The position numbers and the translations under genes were made by a program. 64,000 nt of DNA from Planctomycetota bacterium (GTDB lineage: Bacteria > Planctomycetota > B15-G4 > SIAN01). The stretch spans positions 1 to 64,000 of the forward strand of contig JANQQL010000034.1 in the NCBI GenBank assembly GCA_028289345.1, given 5' to 3'. This document shows, piece by piece, positions 44,166-53,095 of this stretch (its first letter is position 1; each line of letters starts with the position of its first letter). The notes under the pieces are model-generated. The model had not been told where the DNA came from. It ran no database searches and saw only the letters and a list, made by a program, of their open reading frames with translations.

Positions 44166-45643
44166 CCCAACGCTTTGATCTTCTCGATCTCTTCGGGATC
44201 GACGGTGGTGGCCCAACCATCGATGCGCTGGGGACGGGCGTTGAAGTCGTGAATCAACCCGCGCAGCCGGGGCACAACGCTGGATTCCTGAGCAGCCAGG
44301 TCCTTTTGCTCGGCAGGGTCTCGCGAAACCTGATAGAGCTCCTGGCAGGCAAGCGGGTAGCCGAGACTGTCCTTGCGATGGTAATAGGGAGGCTTCTTGG
44401 GATGAATCCCTTGAGGATTGAACACGTACTTCCACTGTTCGTCGCGGATCGTGAAGACCAGGTCCTGCCACTCGGAGTACACGTAGTCCCGCGCCCCGCT
44501 TCCCTGATCCGGACGCAAGATGCGCGGCGCGTGGGAGACGTTTTCAGGAGTGGTGGTGGCCTCCCCCAAGACCAGTTCGGTGAGAGTGGGAAACAGGTCG
44601 ACGTTTTGCGCCAAGTCCGACACGACCTGGCCGGCGGGAATCCTCCCGGGCCAGCGCATCACCAAGGGAACCCGCAAAGTGGAATCGTAGACTGAGTTGC
44701 CGTGGAAGTAGTAGCGGTGATGATCGCCCAAATCTTCGCCGTGGTCGGCCGTCACCACCACCAAGGTGTTGTCGCTCAAACCTTGCTCTTCGAGAGTGTC
44801 GAGCAGTTCCTTGACCAGTTGGTCCGTGGCACGGATTCCCCCGTCGTAGAGCGCCAGGATGAACTCGTGATCCTCGTCACTCAACGGCCGATCCGCCAGC
44901 GTCATGAAATCCAGATAGGCGTCCGCCTTGACCAAGTTGTCCGGGTTTGCGTCGTAGAGCTGTCCTCGGTAGTCGCCGGTGAACTGGGTGTGGTACGGCG
45001 GCGGAGGCAGATAGGGACGGTGCACCTGATAGAAGTGAGTCCACACGAAGAACGGCGCCGAGCCCGAGTCCCGCTCGCGCAACCACTTCATGGCGAGTCG
45101 TGACGCCTGGCGATCCCACGAGGACTTCTGGGACTTCTTGGCCGGTCCGTGCTTTCCCTCGCTGGTCACCTTGGAAAGCTGGAAGCCCTTGCTCGGATGC
45201 CCTTCGACATGGGCCGGGACGTAGGAAATGAACGCCGCGGTGTCGTAACCCGCATCTTCGAAGCACTCAGCCATGGTTGCTGGATCGCCGCGGAACTGCT
45301 GCGCGTTCTCTCGGACTCCGTGGGTCGACGGAAACGCCCCCACCATCATCGAGCACAGGGACGGAGCCGTTTGACCGCGCGGCACGTAAAAGTGGTCGAA
45401 GCGAGTGCCCTCGACCGCCAGCTTGTCGATGGCCGGGGAGACGGGCTCGTCGTAAGGCGCGTAGCCGTAGCACCCCAGGTGATCCGCACGCAGGGTGTCG
45501 ATCGAGATGAGCAGCACCGAGGCGGGGGATGAATCGGATTCGCAGGACACGGGCAGCCACAGCGTGACGAGCGCCAGCAAGGACGCGGCGACGCGGAAGG
45601 ACGCCCAGCGGGGGGGGGAATTCTGCGCGGAGTGCGGGGTCAT
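44099..45643 (-). CDS. sulfatase-fold lipoprotein (Thr nucleophile) with poly-C tract in leader
   Basis: This 514-residue protein begins MTPHSAQNSPPRWASF with a lipobox in LWLPVSC. SVLLISIDTLRADHLGCYGY gives the first metal site, RGQTAPSLCS places Thr92 at the nucleophile, and VTADHGEDLGDHHRYYFHG gives the second. IKALGYVGSVPG is the tail. Start 45643 follows TGGAG by 5 bases. A run of nine C (coding strand, 45610-45618) lies ten codons into the gene; slippage there would switch the protein off. The 3' end overlaps the convergent Wzy-like gene by 67 bases, which could let the two transcripts interfere. Confidence 0.9.
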   Translation of the reverse strand: MTPHSAQNSPPRWASFRVAASLLALVTLWLPVSCESDSSPASVLLISIDTLRADHLGCYGYAPYDEPVSPAIDKLAVEGTRFDHFYVPRGQTAPSLCSMMVGAFPSTHGVRENAQQFRGDPATMAECFEDAGYDTAAFISYVPAHVEGHPSKGFQLSKVTSEGKHGPAKKSQKSSWDRQASRLAMKWLRERDSGSAPFFVWTHFYQVHRPYLPPPPYHTQFTGDYRGQLYDANPDNLVKADAYLDFMTLADRPLSDEDHEFILALYDGGIRATDQLVKELLDTLEEQGLSDNTLVVVTADHGEDLGDHHRYYFHGNSVYDSTLRVPLVMRWPGRIPAGQVVSDLAQNVDLFPTLTELVLGEATTTPENVSHAPRILRPDQGSGARDYVYSEWQDLVFTIRDEQWKYVFNPQGIHPKKPPYYHRKDSLGYPLACQELYQVSRDPAEQKDLAAQESSVVPRLRGLIHDFNARPQRIDGWATTVDPEEIEKIKALGYVGSVPGRPDVVFNAEECGRD

Positions 45644-45752
45644 GGACGCTCCACTCGAGGTGTGCGGAGAACGGAGCATTGTACAAGCCGATATGCTCTC
45701 GCAGCCCTTGGTAGTATGCGCCTTTCTCCTGCCCTCTCCCCGATGAAGAACC

Positions 45753-46940
45753 ATGACCACTGCCTCCTACGACTCCCCGACCGAGCGCTACAGCTACAAG
45801 AGCGCGATGATCGACTCCCTGCGCGGAAGCCCCGAGGGAGTGCAAGTCGGTCGAGTGAACCTACGCCTTGCCGAGAAATTCGGCTTCTGCTGGGGCGTGG
45901 ATCGAGCGGTGGCGATGGTCTGGGATGCGATTCGTGAGAATCCGGGTCGCACCATCTGGCTGCTGAACCAGATCATCCACAACCCCAAGGTCAACGAAGA
46001 CTTCCTGCGCGAACGAGTTCGTTTCGTCTTCGGACCCTACGCCAGTGAAGGCGGCTTCGATGGGATCCGCCAAGAAGACCTGGTGGTGATCCCGGCGTTC
46101 TCGGCAGAAGTGGAGCACATGAACCGGCTCCAGGAAATCGGTTGCGAAATCGTCGACACCACCTGCCCGTGGGTGGAGAAGCCCCATCGCCGGGTGCTTC
46201 GCTACCTGGAAGACGGCTACACGGTGTTGATCCATGGCCTGCGCAACCATGACGAAACGCGGGCCACTTGCTCTCTCGTGGAATCAAAGCAAGGTCACTT
46301 CCTGGTCGTCAATGACATGGAAGAGACCGAGTTCTTGTGCGGATTCCTGCTCAAACAGGAACCTTTGAGTGCGTTCCAGGAGAAGTTCGCTTCCCGGACT
46401 TCCACTGGCTTCGACCCTGAGCAGCATCTGGTGCAGCTCGGCATCATCAACCAAACCACCATGCTGGCCTCGGAGTCGCGGGCCATTGCCGTGAAGGTCG
46501 CCAAAACCATGCTGGAACGCGATGGAGCTGGAAAGTCCTCCTCCAACTTCCGTGACTTCGACACCATTTGTCCTGCGACTCAGGACAACCAAGACGCGGT
46601 GATGTCCCTTCCCGATGACATGGACGTATTCCTGGTCCTTGGCGGCTACGACTCGTCCAACACCCGGAACCTTCTTCGTGCCGCGAAGTCGCGACACGGG
46701 TCCTATCACCTTCAGTCACCTCGCGCGATCGAGGGCAACACCCTGCATCACCGGGATCCGCAGAGCGGCCAAGAGGTCGTCGCTGCGAATTGGCTTCCCG
46801 AAGGCCCGGTGACAGTGGGCCTCAGTGCGGGCGCCTCGACGCCGGATACCGAACTCGAAGCGGTCATCCGCAAGGTGTGCGAGTCGGCCGGAGAAGAGCT
46901 TTCGGCCCAGGCGGTGGCAGCGGACACGCCGCAAAGCTGA
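45753..46940 (+). CDS. ispH: 4-hydroxy-3-methylbut-2-enyl diphosphate reductase
   Basis: This 395-residue Fe-S enzyme makes IPP and DMAPP in the last step of the MEP isoprenoid pathway. The three cluster ligands are Cys46 (FGFCWGVDRA), Cys138 (DTTCPWVEK) and Cys273 (DTICPATQDNQ). Substrate-site residues include His76 (NQIIHNPKVN), HDET near 166-169, QTTML near 234-238 and SSNTRNL. The protein is about 80 residues longer than the enteric enzyme, with an N-terminal extension and spacing like the cyanobacterial/plant-type IspH. It is divergent from the sulfatase-fold gene, with 109 bases between starts. The gene is alone on its strand. Confidence 0.96.
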   Translation: MTTASYDSPTERYSYKSAMIDSLRGSPEGVQVGRVNLRLAEKFGFCWGVDRAVAMVWDAIRENPGRTIWLLNQIIHNPKVNEDFLRERVRFVFGPYASEGGFDGIRQEDLVVIPAFSAEVEHMNRLQEIGCEIVDTTCPWVEKPHRRVLRYLEDGYTVLIHGLRNHDETRATCSLVESKQGHFLVVNDMEETEFLCGFLLKQEPLSAFQEKFASRTSTGFDPEQHLVQLGIINQTTMLASESRAIAVKVAKTMLERDGAGKSSSNFRDFDTICPATQDNQDAVMSLPDDMDVFLVLGGYDSSNTRNLLRAAKSRHGSYHLQSPRAIEGNTLHHRDPQSGQEVVAANWLPEGPVTVGLSAGASTPDTELEAVIRKVCESAGEELSAQAVAADTPQS

Positions 46941-46977
46941 CGACCCGCAAAGGCGGCAGGCCAGTGAATAAGGCCAG

Positions 46978-48000
46978 CTAGAACCGCGTTTGGTAGGCCA
47001 CCATTGCGGCAACATCGTTCTGCGTGGCTCCCGATTCACGGCGGCGCTGCCAGCCAACTTCGACGGACAATCCATCGATCGGTCGAAACGCCAACGTCGC
47101 GACACTTGACCAGCTTCGTTCGCGAAGACCGCTCGCTTCGTCGCGGGACTTGGTCGAAGCACCCACCCAGCCACGCCACGGGCCTTTGGCCAGGGTCCAT
47201 CCCGTCGTCGCGGAGTCTTCGACCGCAGAGCTCCCCTCCACGTTCCAGCGGCGCGTCACTTCGAAGATCCCTCGCGCGCTCCATTGCCGGGGCAGGTCCC
47301 AGTTTTGTTCCACCGCGAAGGCGACTCCGGTTTCATGGTCGAACGTTCCTTTGCCACGACGGTGAACGAAGGAGGCATGGGATTGCGCTCCTTCGATTCC
47401 AGGAATCGCTCCATGCCAGGCCGCCCAACCGGAGTCCAGGAACCCGGTGTTCCCTGGCTCCTCGGAAACTTCGGGTCGAGTGATGGACTCGTGATCCCAT
47501 CCCGTGAGCGCTGTCGTGTCTGCGGTGAACACTCCGGCGGACCACGAGTCCCCGTGCGAAACGCCGAGCCCAAACTGCTCTCCGAATTCGTAGTCCTTGG
47601 CATACACGCCTGCGAACAAATCCGAGTCGGTTTCCCAAGCGACGCCGAAGTCCGGCGTGAACTTGCCCACGAACCAATCCCGTTCTTGGAAAGAGACCCC
47701 AAGGGTCACGGAGTCTGCGAAAAGTCGTTGGAAGTCCACTCCGTTGGTTGAGCTTCCCGGGAACTCTGGGTCCACTCCCACCGCTTCTTCCACTTCCAGT
47801 TGAGGCGGGTTCGTTGGGAAGTCTTCCCAAGGCACCGGTTCGAGAATGCTCTCCGCAGTGATTGGGAGAACACTCCAAACATGAAACGGGTTGTTGGTTT
47901 CCTGGGCGACTCCCTCCGGGGCGATGAGCCACAAGGCCACAGAACAAGCTCCCACGACTCCTCCCGAGTTCCGGAAAGCACGGCAAAGAAACGCACTCAT
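46978..48000 (-). CDS. putative outer-membrane beta-barrel protein
   Basis: This 340-residue protein has a signal peptide (GACSVALWLIAPEGVAQ), a plug-like N-terminal region (residues 30-85), and then alternating amphipathic strands to the end (VTLGVSFQERDWFVGKFTPDFG, GVYAKDYEFGEQFGLGVS). The final strand, AAMVAYQTRF, ends in Phe, the usual BAM recognition signal. No homologous family is recognised. Two ATGs compete: 48006 lies only 3 bases after AAGGAG, while 48000 lies 9 bases after and is preferred. It is divergent from the TPR-DUF4331-HupE genes, which may be functionally linked. Confidence 0.75.
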   Translation of the reverse strand: MSAFLCRAFRNSGGVVGACSVALWLIAPEGVAQETNNPFHVWSVLPITAESILEPVPWEDFPTNPPQLEVEEAVGVDPEFPGSSTNGVDFQRLFADSVTLGVSFQERDWFVGKFTPDFGVAWETDSDLFAGVYAKDYEFGEQFGLGVSHGDSWSAGVFTADTTALTGWDHESITRPEVSEEPGNTGFLDSGWAAWHGAIPGIEGAQSHASFVHRRGKGTFDHETGVAFAVEQNWDLPRQWSARGIFEVTRRWNVEGSSAVEDSATTGWTLAKGPWRGWVGASTKSRDEASGLRERSWSSVATLAFRPIDGLSVEVGWQRRRESGATQNDVAAMVAYQTRF

Positions 48001-48182
48001 CAGCATCGACTCCTTTCGCGCCCTTACGAAAGAAGTCTTGGCCGTGGATCTCTCCTTCTGAGGAAATGGAAACGAGACGGTTCGCGACGAAGCCAGCGCC
48101 TCGCTGGGCTCGAGGATCCAGAAAAACTGAAATCCAGCCCTGCCGGGGGCTCCGTAATGGCTGCCAAACGGAGACCCATCCC

Positions 48183-49475
48183 ATGAAACTTCTCTATCCC
48201 CTCGCGGCCACTGGATTGATCACTGCTTCGAGTCTTTGGTCGATGAATCGTGCCCCCCACTCGGTCGCTCCCACCGCGGCAAGCTCTTCTTGGAACGTGA
48301 TCCTGGCGGAGATCCCGGGCACCTCTCCCTTGAGCCAAGAGATTCGAAAGCTCCAGGAATCCGTGGAACGCGACCCAAGCGATCTCGTCGCTTTGGAACG
48401 GCTCGGCTGGACATTCGTCCAAAAAGCACGCGCCGAGCACGATCCCGGGGCCTACTCCCTGGCTGAGCAATGCGCGTTGGCTCTCGATCAGCAAGATTCG
48501 GAAAGTCGCGCGGCCAAACTGCTCCGCGGGCATGTGCTGCAGAGCCTGCACCGGTTTCAGGAAGCAGAAGCTCTCGCTCGGCAACTGACGGCCGAGCCAA
48601 GCGGACCCGCCGAGTATGGACTTCTGGGCGATGCCCTCCTGGATCAGGGCAAGATTGCGAGTGCGGCCGAGGCTTACCAAGAAATGATGAATCTGCGGCC
48701 CGATCTTCACTCGTACTCTCGGGCAGCGAGGATTCGGTATCTCTTGGGGGATGTCGCAGGGGCACTGGAGTTTGCCTGCTTGGCAAGCGATGCGGCTCAT
48801 CCCCGAGCGGCCCACGAGTATGCTTGGGCGCTCACTCTGCGGGCGACCCACGAGCTTCGCTGGGGAATGAACGACGAAGCCGAGCATTCCCTTGCCCGCG
48901 CCTTGGATCGCGACCCCAAGTCGCCCGGCGCACTTCGTCTTCGCGCTCAAATCCTTGCCATGCGGGAGGCATGGGACGAAGCGATCGTCGATCTTCGAAA
49001 AGCCGCGCAGTGCGATCCCCACCCGGAAACTCTCTGGGCCTTGGCGGAGTTACTGCAATGCGCGGGAGACTCACGCGCCGCGGCGGAGGTCCGTCATCAG
49101 CTCTCTCGCCAGGGGGCCTCCCACGATCCGCGAAGCTTCTCGGTGTACCTCGCCTCGACGGGTGGAGACGCGACCCAAGCCGTCGCCTTGGCACGGCAAG
49201 AGCTCGAAGATCGCCAAGACCCGTTCACCTGGGAGGCGCTGGCGGTGGCGTTGCTTGCCGACGGGCAGGTGAAGGAAGCGCGACACGCCATGCAACAAGC
49301 GCTGCGACACGGCACCCGGGATGCGAGTCTTTGGTATCACGCGGCTCTGGTGGAAATTGCCGCGAACGAGCACCGTGCAGCCCGACAGTACGCCAACGCT
49401 GCCAAGGACCTCGATCACTTGCTAATGCCCTCCCAGCGCCGTCGACTGCACACGGCATTCCCCGATCGTCCGTAA
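48183..49475 (+). CDS. exported TPR-repeat protein
   Basis: This 430-residue protein has an N-terminal signal-anchor (LLYPLAATGLITASSLW) and a TPR solenoid: LQESVERDPSDLVALERLGWTF, EYGLLGDALLDQGKIASAAEAY, LARALDRDPKSPGALRLRAQ and AMQQALRHGTRDASLWYHAA are typical units, about nine in all. GGAG is 9 bases upstream of ATG 48183. It is followed by DUF4331 after 163 bases and by a HupE-like gene. TPR, DUF4331 and HupE/UreJ-like genes appear together elsewhere, so this is probably a partner protein of the DUF4331 protein. Confidence 0.87.
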   Translation: MKLLYPLAATGLITASSLWSMNRAPHSVAPTAASSSWNVILAEIPGTSPLSQEIRKLQESVERDPSDLVALERLGWTFVQKARAEHDPGAYSLAEQCALALDQQDSESRAAKLLRGHVLQSLHRFQEAEALARQLTAEPSGPAEYGLLGDALLDQGKIASAAEAYQEMMNLRPDLHSYSRAARIRYLLGDVAGALEFACLASDAAHPRAAHEYAWALTLRATHELRWGMNDEAEHSLARALDRDPKSPGALRLRAQILAMREAWDEAIVDLRKAAQCDPHPETLWALAELLQCAGDSRAAAEVRHQLSRQGASHDPRSFSVYLASTGGDATQAVALARQELEDRQDPFTWEALAVALLADGQVKEARHAMQQALRHGTRDASLWYHAALVEIAANEHRAARQYANAAKDLDHLLMPSQRRRLHTAFPDRP

Positions 49476-49638
49476 CAGTGGCTGTGACCTCATGATCCCG
49501 GCCTGACTTCACCACGGACGGGCCTGTCTCTCGGCCTCTCGCCCCATCCCTTCTTCTCATTCACGGAACGGCGAACCTCATTGGGGAGGTTCTGCTGCAT
49601 CCGAATCCACGAACACTCTTTTTGAAAAGGAAAGAACC

Positions 49639-51138
49639 ATGCTCTGTTCGAAGCGGCTTCCGGGAGTTTGCTCTCTCGGCATTGCCCTGCTGACCGCGGC
49701 CAGCTTGACCGCCCCGGTTCGGGCATCCAGCCACATGGATGCTCCGCTGATCACCTTGCTCGACGCCGCCAATACCACGGACGTGTACGCTTTCGTCGCC
49801 GAACAAGACGGCCGTCAGTACCTGGCCACCGCTCTTGCTGTGTACCCCTTCGAAGAACCCGGGATTGGCCCCAACGCCTTTCGTTTCGACGACAACGTTC
49901 GCTACGAAATCCATGTCGCAACTGGCGACGACCTGCAGAAAGGAAAGCCGACCTTCTCCTATCAGTTCGATTTCTTCACCAAGTTCCGCAATCGGAACAC
50001 CATCCTTCAGTCTTTCCAGGACGTCATCCTGAACGTCGGCGACGACGGCCAAAACCTGACCCAGACCTACCGGGTCACCCTGGTCGACCGTTCGGATCCC
50101 AAGAACTGGAAGCGCCGGATCATCGGCAAGGGCGTGGTTCCGCCCAACAACCAGGGCAACGTCACCCCGCTCTACAACATCAATGACGACGGCGAGATGC
50201 CAGCCAAAGGCGGCGTGGCCACGCGCAATCTGCTCGACCCCTACACCCAGCAGTCGATCGTCGATTCGAAGGATGGCTACCTGATTTTTGCGGGTCAACG
50301 CGATGACGGTTTCTATGCGGACATCCAGGCAATCTTCGACGGGCTCATGTTCCGACAACCGGATCAAAGCTTCGACAGCCAGGGTGGATTCAACGTGCAC
50401 ACCATTTGCCTGAACATCCCCCTCGAAGAGATCGGTGGAGACATGCAGGTTGCGGGGGTGTTCGCGACCACCAGTCGACGAGTGCTGTCGGTGCTCCCAG
50501 ACTGCTCCGACGAAGAGCGCACTCGCAAAGCCAAGTTCGTGCAAATCGGCCGCCAGGGTAACCCACTGTTCTGCGAGGGTTTTGTCGCCATCGCCGACAA
50601 AGACAAGTACAACCGCACGCTTCCGACCGCGGACCGCAATCTGTTCGCGCGCTATGCGAAAGAACCAGAACTCGCAGTGCTAGTCAATCAGTTGCTGTTC
50701 GGCGGCGACTCGGTGGTCATTGAAAAGGACCGAACAGACCTGGTCTCGATTTTCATCCCGGACCTGATCCGAGTCGACCTTTCCACTGGACCGGCGCGGC
50801 TGGCCGGCGACGGTCAAATGGTCGGCACCAATCCGGATGACACCGGCTTCTCACGCTTGGGAATCTTCGGGGAAGAGCCTGACGTGCTGATCAGCCAGAT
50901 CCAGGATGGATTCGGCGGCGGCGTGTTGCCGGGAGGCTGGCCCAACGGCCGTCGCTTCGGAGACGACGTGGTCGACATCGCGATCACCGCCTTGTTGAGC
51001 GACCTGCGCGACGTCAACAACCTGATCATCAACTCCGCCGACGGCATCGATGCGGTCAACAACAACGACGCGTCGTACCACCGGACCTTCCCCTACGCGG
51101 CCACTCCTTTGAACGGCCGCAACCACCCGCACCACTGA
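49639..51138 (+). CDS. DUF4331 exported protein
   Basis: This 499-residue protein has a signal peptide (LLTAASLTAPVRA) and starts its mature part with SSHMDAPLITLLDAANTTDV, the DUF4331 hallmark. Later landmarks are YTQQSIVDSKDGYLIFAGQR, FDSQGGFNVHTICLNIPLEE and DDVVDIAITALLSD. DUF4331 has no assigned activity; the fold is beta-rich and the N-terminal His and Asp could bind metal. AAGGAAAGAACC precedes ATG 49639. The gene stands between a TPR gene and a HupE/UreJ-like gene, an arrangement that suggests a surface uptake or assembly function. Confidence 0.9.
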   Translation: MLCSKRLPGVCSLGIALLTAASLTAPVRASSHMDAPLITLLDAANTTDVYAFVAEQDGRQYLATALAVYPFEEPGIGPNAFRFDDNVRYEIHVATGDDLQKGKPTFSYQFDFFTKFRNRNTILQSFQDVILNVGDDGQNLTQTYRVTLVDRSDPKNWKRRIIGKGVVPPNNQGNVTPLYNINDDGEMPAKGGVATRNLLDPYTQQSIVDSKDGYLIFAGQRDDGFYADIQAIFDGLMFRQPDQSFDSQGGFNVHTICLNIPLEEIGGDMQVAGVFATTSRRVLSVLPDCSDEERTRKAKFVQIGRQGNPLFCEGFVAIADKDKYNRTLPTADRNLFARYAKEPELAVLVNQLLFGGDSVVIEKDRTDLVSIFIPDLIRVDLSTGPARLAGDGQMVGTNPDDTGFSRLGIFGEEPDVLISQIQDGFGGGVLPGGWPNGRRFGDDVVDIAITALLSDLRDVNNLIINSADGIDAVNNNDASYHRTFPYAATPLNGRNHPHH

Positions 51139-51317
51139 GAGACTCTCGGTAACTCGGTCTTGATTCGACGGTGGTCGGTGAGAGCGACACCGGCGCTCTC
51201 CCGGTCACCGTCGGATCCTTCCCCGCTCGGATTCGCGGCGCCCCGCGAGCGCGATTCCCCCATTCGTTCTCGAACCGTTGCACGGTTTTCCTGACTGGAA
51301 CCCCACGGAGCCTCGTG

Positions 51318-52358
51318 ATGAAGCCTCTCGTTTCGATTTCCTTCTTCGTTCTTTTCTTGCTCGGATTTCCCTCCTCCGCAGACGCTCACGAGCCCGGATT
51401 TCGAACGGCTCGCATTCGTTTGGGCGATTCACTGGCACTTGAAATGGAGATGACGGCGGACGACTGGGAACAACTCGGCCTTCCCCTCGAAGTAGACACA
51501 GCACCGGGAAGTCTGGGGCTGGCGGACCTCCAGCCCTTGATGGTGGTGAGCCAGGCGAATCAGCCGCTGGTTCCCTCCCAGGTTTCTTTGACCCCGGACG
51601 AGGACCACTGGTGGCTTCGCCTGAGTTATCCGTGGGAGTCCGAAGCTCCGGTTCGACTGTCCTTCGAGATCCTCGACCACGTCGCCCATGGCGCCAAGAT
51701 TCATGCCCTGGTCGCGAACCCCGACGGCGAAGTTCAATCCAACTGCTTGCTCGATGCTTCCCACCGAGAACTAGAAATCATCGGATCCACGAACGCAGCG
51801 AACTCCTGGCTGCCGTTTCTCCGTTCCGGCGCCGAGCACGTGTGGATCGGCATCGATCACCTACTGTTCCTCACCGTGTTGTTGATCTCTTGCCGCAAGC
51901 TGTCCTCAATGCTGCGCCTGGTCACGACCTTCACGATCGCTCACTCCCTGACCTTGGTGGCCGCAGTCCAGGGTTGGGTCTCATGCCCGCCGTCGATCGT
52001 GGAGCCCCTGATCGCCGCTTCCATCGTGGTGATGGCGTTGCGAGCTCTTCGCGGCTCTCGACCCACGGAAGCTCCCGAGAATCTGACCTGGGTGTTCGCC
52101 TTTGGACTGTTTCATGGACTCGGGTTCGCCGGAGCCTTGATGGAGTCGAGCGGATCGGAGGGTCGTCCTTGGGGCCCTTTGCTTTGGTTCAACGTCGGAG
52201 TGGAGATGGGACAACTGAGCTTTGGCGTGGTCGTCGTGGGTTTGGGCGCCGCTGCCCGGCACCTGGCGCCCCGTGCGGTGTCCTGGTCTCCCGCGGTCCT
52301 GGTGGTGTCGGCCTTGGCCGGCTCCTGGTGGCTGGTGGACCGAACGCTTCTGTCATGA
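51318..52358 (+). CDS. HupE/UreJ-like membrane protein with extracytoplasmic N-terminal domain
   Basis: This 346-residue protein has a signal peptide (ISFFVLFLLGFPSSADA), an extracytoplasmic beta-rich domain (residues 24-165) and a C-terminal membrane domain with about six helices. EHVWIGIDHLLFLTVLLIS and FTIAHSLTLVAA are the HupE/UreJ-2 signatures; the His and Asp residues are those thought to carry Ni or Co in HupE permeases. The mature N-terminus HEPGFRTARI is also typical of the long form. GGAG is 7 bases before ATG 51318. It follows DUF4331 and precedes an ECF sigma gene. The ion, if any, is not known. Confidence 0.88.
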   Translation: MKPLVSISFFVLFLLGFPSSADAHEPGFRTARIRLGDSLALEMEMTADDWEQLGLPLEVDTAPGSLGLADLQPLMVVSQANQPLVPSQVSLTPDEDHWWLRLSYPWESEAPVRLSFEILDHVAHGAKIHALVANPDGEVQSNCLLDASHRELEIIGSTNAANSWLPFLRSGAEHVWIGIDHLLFLTVLLISCRKLSSMLRLVTTFTIAHSLTLVAAVQGWVSCPPSIVEPLIAASIVVMALRALRGSRPTEAPENLTWVFAFGLFHGLGFAGALMESSGSEGRPWGPLLWFNVGVEMGQLSFGVVVVGLGAAARHLAPRAVSWSPAVLVVSALAGSWWLVDRTLLS

Positions 52359-52444
52359 GCCCCTGCCTCCCTCATCCCCGGCGCAATTCACCAGCGCCGG
52401 GATTTTCTGAGATCCACGGAAGGTCGGGCTCCGTAGGCGCCCCT

Positions 52445-53095
52445 ATGATCCTTCCCATGGCATCTGGCGACCCGGAACCTGGCCCTTCCTCGAAGGGAAA
52501 GCCCGCTGATCACGCGGCCCTCGAGCGCGGTCTGCCCGAACTCTTGATGGAGATCCGCCAGGGGAGTCAGAGTGCCTTCGCCGAGTTCTACGACCGAACC
52601 TCGGCGCTGGTGTTCTGCACGGCCCTCCGTGTGCTTCGCGATCGACACTCGGCAGAGGAAGTGACCCACGACGTGTTCATGAACGTTTGGCGAAACGCCG
52701 CATCCTTCGACGCCGGGCGTTCGGCCGTGACGACCTGGCTGCTGGTCATCGCCCGCAGTCGAGCGGTGGATCGGCGTCGATCCCACGCCGCTCGGGCTCG
52801 GCGTGAAGAAGGCATGCCCGACCATGCCCAGGCGGCCGCCCAGGACTTGGACCCAGACGCCGATCCTCGGTCCCAGCACGGCCGCAAGGAGCGGCGGCTG
52901 GCCGTTCGCGACGCCATGCAACAGCTTCCCTCGGAACTTCGCGCTGGGGTCGAGCTCGCCTACGATCAAGGACTCTCCCATTCCGAGATCGCCCAACGCC
53001 TGCAGCTTCCTCTGGGAACCGTGAAAACCCGAATTCGGCGGGGCATGGCCAAGCTGCGCGAACTCCTGCGGCCTTGGGAGGTTTGCGATGATTGA
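52445..53095 (+). CDS. ECF sigma factor with cupin anti-sigma partner
   Basis: This 216-residue protein has region sigma-2 (FAEFYDRTSALVFCTALRVL, then SAEEVTHDVFMNVWRNA with the usual acidic motif) and region sigma-4 (LPSELRAGVELAYDQGLSHS, then LQLPLGTVKTRIRRGMAKLR). It recruits RNA polymerase to a specific regulon. The stop overlaps the downstream gene by 8 bases; that gene encodes a cupin anti-sigma factor of ChrR type, which suggests control by redox or singlet-oxygen-type stress. ATG 52457 is an alternative start; no strong ribosome site was found for either. Confidence 0.92.
   Translation: MILPMASGDPEPGPSSKGKPADHAALERGLPELLMEIRQGSQSAFAEFYDRTSALVFCTALRVLRDRHSAEEVTHDVFMNVWRNAASFDAGRSAVTTWLLVIARSRAVDRRRSHAARARREEGMPDHAQAAAQDLDPDADPRSQHGRKERRLAVRDAMQQLPSELRAGVELAYDQGLSHSEIAQRLQLPLGTVKTRIRRGMAKLRELLRPWEVCDD

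Noticed and set aside
4944-45643. formylglycine-type sulfatase annotation
   Set aside because: All six proteins lack Cys or Ser at the modification site and lack the following Arg, and no formylglycine-generating enzyme gene is in the window.
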